A DNA stretch of 36,072 nt from an uncultured Caulobacteraceae bacterium. Its GTDB lineage: Bacteria; Pseudomonadota; Alphaproteobacteria; Caulobacterales; Caulobacteraceae. The notes beneath the pieces were generated by a model, which was given only the letters and a program-made list of their open reading frames with translations, did no database searches and was not told where the DNA came from. The translations under genes and the position numbers were made by a program. The DNA lies in contig CALMGB010000295.1 of assembly GCA_937863535.1 (NCBI GenBank), positions 1 through 36,072 of the forward strand, read 5' to 3'. This document shows, one piece after another, positions 33,582-36,072 of the stretch; position 1 is the first letter of the stretch; each line of letters starts with the position of its first letter.

Positions 33582-34807
33582 CCGCCCTCAAGCTGAACAC
33601 CGAAGACCGCGACAGCTTCGCCAAGCCCGGAGTTGCGGACGCCCTGGTGGCCAAGGCGCGCGAGCTGAAATCTTTCTTCCAGGCCGAGGCCCCTAAGGGC
33701 GAGAAGCTTCGCGCCCCTACGCCCGAAGCCGACAAGGCGATGAAGGAGAATGGGCTTCTGACTATGCTGATGCCGCGGCGCTGGGGCGGCGCGGGCCTGT
33801 CGATGACCGACTTCGCTCGGGTGCAGATCGAGCTGGCCAAAGGCGATCCCTCGATCTCCTGGGTCGCCCAGATCGTCAACGGCACCACCTGGGTCGCCAG
33901 CCTGACCTCCGACGCCACCCAGGAAACCCTGTTCGGCGCCGGGCCCAAGCTCGTCTGCGGCGCCTACAACCCGCCGGGCACGGGCCGCAAGGTCGACGGC
34001 GGCTACATCATCAACGGCGCCTGGCCCTACACCTCGGGTTCCCGCCAAGCCGACTGGGCCCAGTGCGGCGTGCTGCTGGAGAACACCGGCGGCCCGGTCG
34101 TCCCTGGCATCAACATGGTCTACATCCCGTTCTCTGAGATCGAGATGCGCGACACCTGGTTCATGAACGGGATGCAGGGCACCGGTTCCGACACCAGCGT
34201 GGCCAAGGACGTCTTCGTGCCCGACCACCTGATGGTGACCATGGACAAGCCGTTCGGCCACGTGGAGCCCGGCAAGCGCCACACCGGCGCCCCGTCCGAC
34301 CGCCTGCCGGTGGTGCCCACGGTGCGAGCCACCGGTCTCGCCCAGCTGGTGGGCGCGGCGGAAGCCATGCTGGAGATCGTGGAGGCGGACTCGCCCAAGA
34401 AGCCGATCATCACCACGACCTACAAGACGCGCACCGAGTCCGGCGCGATGATGTACGAGATCGGCCGGATCGCCGCGAGCCTGGACACCGCCAAGCTGCT
34501 GCTGTTCTCCGCCACGGGCCTGCTGGACGAGGTGGCGCTGAGCGGACGCGCCCTGGCCGATGGCGAGCGCGCCAAGCACAAGGCCCAGTGCGCCCAGATC
34601 GTAGAGCTGGTGCACGGCGCCATCGAGGGCCTGATGTTCATCGCCGGCTCCTCAGCCTTCTCCCTGACCAACCCGCTGAGCCGCTATTGGCGCGACGTCC
34701 ACGTGGGCCTGCGCCACATCACCAACATCCCGATGCTGAGCTACGAGATCTACGGCCGCGACCGCCTGGGCCTGAAGCCGAACATCTCGCCGTCGGGCGC
34801 CTACTAG
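33572..34807 (+). CDS. Acyl-CoA dehydrogenase-fold flavin-dependent monooxygenase (group D, HsaA-like oxygenase component)
   Basis: LTMLMPRRWGGAGLSMTDFARVQIELAKGDPSISWVAQIVNGTTW ... VDGGYIINGAWPYTSGSRQADWAQCGVL ... NPLSRYWRDVHVGLRHITN; Arg/His-rich C-terminus typical of this family rather than of true ACADs. Confidence 0.85.
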   Translation: MSVTALKLNTEDRDSFAKPGVADALVAKARELKSFFQAEAPKGEKLRAPTPEADKAMKENGLLTMLMPRRWGGAGLSMTDFARVQIELAKGDPSISWVAQIVNGTTWVASLTSDATQETLFGAGPKLVCGAYNPPGTGRKVDGGYIINGAWPYTSGSRQADWAQCGVLLENTGGPVVPGINMVYIPFSEIEMRDTWFMNGMQGTGSDTSVAKDVFVPDHLMVTMDKPFGHVEPGKRHTGAPSDRLPVVPTVRATGLAQLVGAAEAMLEIVEADSPKKPIITTTYKTRTESGAMMYEIGRIAASLDTAKLLLFSATGLLDEVALSGRALADGERAKHKAQCAQIVELVHGAIEGLMFIAGSSAFSLTNPLSRYWRDVHVGLRHITNIPMLSYEIYGRDRLGLKPNISPSGAY

Positions 34808-34820
34808 CGCCAGATGCTTG

Positions 34821-34851
34821 GGCGGCTCGGCGTCTTCAGCGCCGGGCCGCC
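34821..34851. terminator. Candidate bidirectional terminator hairpin
   Basis: GGCGGCTCGGCG-tcttcag-CGCCGGGCCGCC: 12-bp stem (one G.U) with 7-nt loop between convergent stops at 34807 and 34872. Confidence 0.6.
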
Positions 34852-34871
34852 ACCAGCTGCGGAAAGTCTCC

Positions 34872-36072
34872 TCAGACGAGCGCTTCGGCCTGAGCGCCAT
34901 AGACGGTGGAGCGTTGGACCGCGTTGCGGCCGATGCCCTCCGCAAGGGCCTGCATGTCGTCCACGCCCATCAGTTGCCCGTTCACGCCGCCCGCGGCCCG
35001 GGTGATTGACTCGTTCATCAGCACGCCGCCGAGGTCGTTGGCCCCGGCCTGCAGCGCGAGCGCCGCGCCCTCCCGCCCCATCTTTACCCAGGAGGTCTGC
35101 ACGTTAGCCACCAGCGGGTGCAGCACCAGCCGCGCCACCGCGTGCATCAGCAGCGCCTCGCGGAACACCGGGCCCGAGCGCGACTGACCCCGCCGCCATA
35201 TGGGCGCTTCCATGTGCACGAAGGGCAGGGGCACGAACTCGGTGAAGCCGCCCGTCCTCGCCTGGAGCGCGCGCAGCCGCAGCAGGTGGCGCGCCCAGTG
35301 GCGGGGATGGTCGACGTGACCGAACATGATGGTGGCGGTGCTGCGCAGCCCCACCTCGTGGGCGGTCTCCATCACCTCCAGCCACTCGGCGGTATTGACC
35401 TTGTCGGGGCAGATGCGGTCGCGCACCTCGTCGTCCAAGATTTCCGCCGCGGTGCCCGGCAGCGTGGCCAGCCCCACAGCCTTCAGCCGGCGCAGATAGG
35501 CCTCCAGGGAGAGACCAAGCGTGCGGGCGCCGTGGAAAACCTCCAGCGGCGAGAAGGCGTGCACGTGCATGTCCGGCGTGGCCGCCTTCACCGCCTGGAC
35601 GATGGAGAGGTAGGTGTCGCCCGTATAGGCGGGATGGATGCCGCCCTGCAGGCAGACCTCGGTGGCGCCTGCGGCCCGCGCCTCCACGCTCCGGCGGGCG
35701 ATCTCCTCCAGGTCTAGGCGGTAGGCGGGACCGCGGGCGTCGCGGGCGCCGCCGCCCTTGGAGAAGGCGCAGAAGCTGCAGTGATGCAGGCAGATGTTGG
35801 TGTAGTTGATGTTGCGGTTGACCACGAAGGTGACCGCGTCCCCCACCACCTCGCGCCGCAGCCCGTCCGCTGTATGCACCACCGCCTGGAAGTCGTCGTC
35901 CTCGACGGCGAACAGGGAGACGATGTCGGCCTCGACCAGCTCCCGTCCAGCGCGAACGCGGTCGAGCAGGCGGGCGATCCCCGGCGAAGCCGCGCACGGC
36001 GGACGCGCGGCCACCCGGGCGCGCAGCTGCGGCGATACGGGCGTGACCGAGCCGGCGAACCAGTCGTCAATG
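34872..36072 (-). CDS. cofH: F420 biosynthesis radical SAM protein, CofH / C-terminal half of an FbiC-type protein (5' end beyond window)
   Basis: VTFVVNRNINYTNICLHHCSFCAFSKGGG radical-SAM CxxxCxxC, AGATEVCLQGGIHP, MHVHAFSPLEVFHGA, LPGTAAEILDDEVR, GHVDHPRHWARHLLRLRALQARTGGFTEFVPLPFVH, QTSWVKMG..GANDLGGVLMNESITRAAG. Reading frame stays open upstream of GTG 36014 to the window edge (IDDWFAGSVTPVSPQLRAR). Confidence 0.92.
   Translation of the reverse strand, partial: IDDWFAGSVTPVSPQLRARVAARPPCAASPGIARLLDRVRAGRELVEADIVSLFAVEDDDFQAVVHTADGLRREVVGDAVTFVVNRNINYTNICLHHCSFCAFSKGGGARDARGPAYRLDLEEIARRSVEARAAGATEVCLQGGIHPAYTGDTYLSIVQAVKAATPDMHVHAFSPLEVFHGARTLGLSLEAYLRRLKAVGLATLPGTAAEILDDEVRDRICPDKVNTAEWLEVMETAHEVGLRSTATIMFGHVDHPRHWARHLLRLRALQARTGGFTEFVPLPFVHMEAPIWRRGQSRSGPVFREALLMHAVARLVLHPLVANVQTSWVKMGREGAALALQAGANDLGGVLMNESITRAAGGVNGQLMGVDDMQALAEGIGRNAVQRSTVYGAQAEALV

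Noticed and set aside
1-36072. CRISPR array, tRNA/rRNA genes, prophage or transposase genes
   Set aside because: No regularly spaced repeats, no RNA-gene signatures and no integrase/transposase motifs recognised in any ORF.

Overview
High-GC bacterial window, probably from an alphaproteobacterium (taxon inferred from gene content and codon usage, not proven). It is dense with oxidative catabolism genes and looks like a degradation island for a hydrophobic, possibly polycyclic or terpenoid/steroid-like, substrate. I read these genes: glutathione peroxidase; a CYP101-like P450; an acyl-CoA dehydrogenase; GntR/FCD, MalT/LuxR and TetR regulators; MaoC hydratase; seven SDRs; a zinc-type quinone/alcohol dehydrogenase; dodecin; two SnoaL-like proteins; an MFS transporter; two VOC proteins; a sulfotransferase; an OYE-family oxidoreductase; an APH-like kinase; an LLM-family (F420-type) oxidoreductase; and two separate Rieske oxygenase systems. 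A group-D flavin monooxygenase-like protein and a CofH/FbiC-type F420 biosynthesis radical-SAM protein lie at the right end. Most notable observations: (1) two adjacent genes (18107-19078 and 19089-20141) look like a split Rieske oxygenase. One has the [2Fe-2S] motif but an altered iron-ligand motif. The other has the HxxxxH iron site but no Rieske cysteines or histidines. (2) F420 biosynthesis and an F420-type oxidoreductase are co-located, and the CofH frame stays open to the window edge, suggesting an FbiC-type fusion. (3) An alpha/beta Rieske operon has a divergent CxxYxxCxxxCP ferredoxin and a rubredoxin-reductase-like FAD protein. (4) At ~20.73 kb a junction joins two 5'-truncated genes head-to-head, a sulfotransferase pseudogene and an alkylsulfatase C-terminal half. 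(5) An enoyl-CoA hydratase is interrupted by an in-frame TAG and a frameshift. (6) Two copies of a dispersed palindromic repeat are present. All calls come from reading motifs; no database searches were run.
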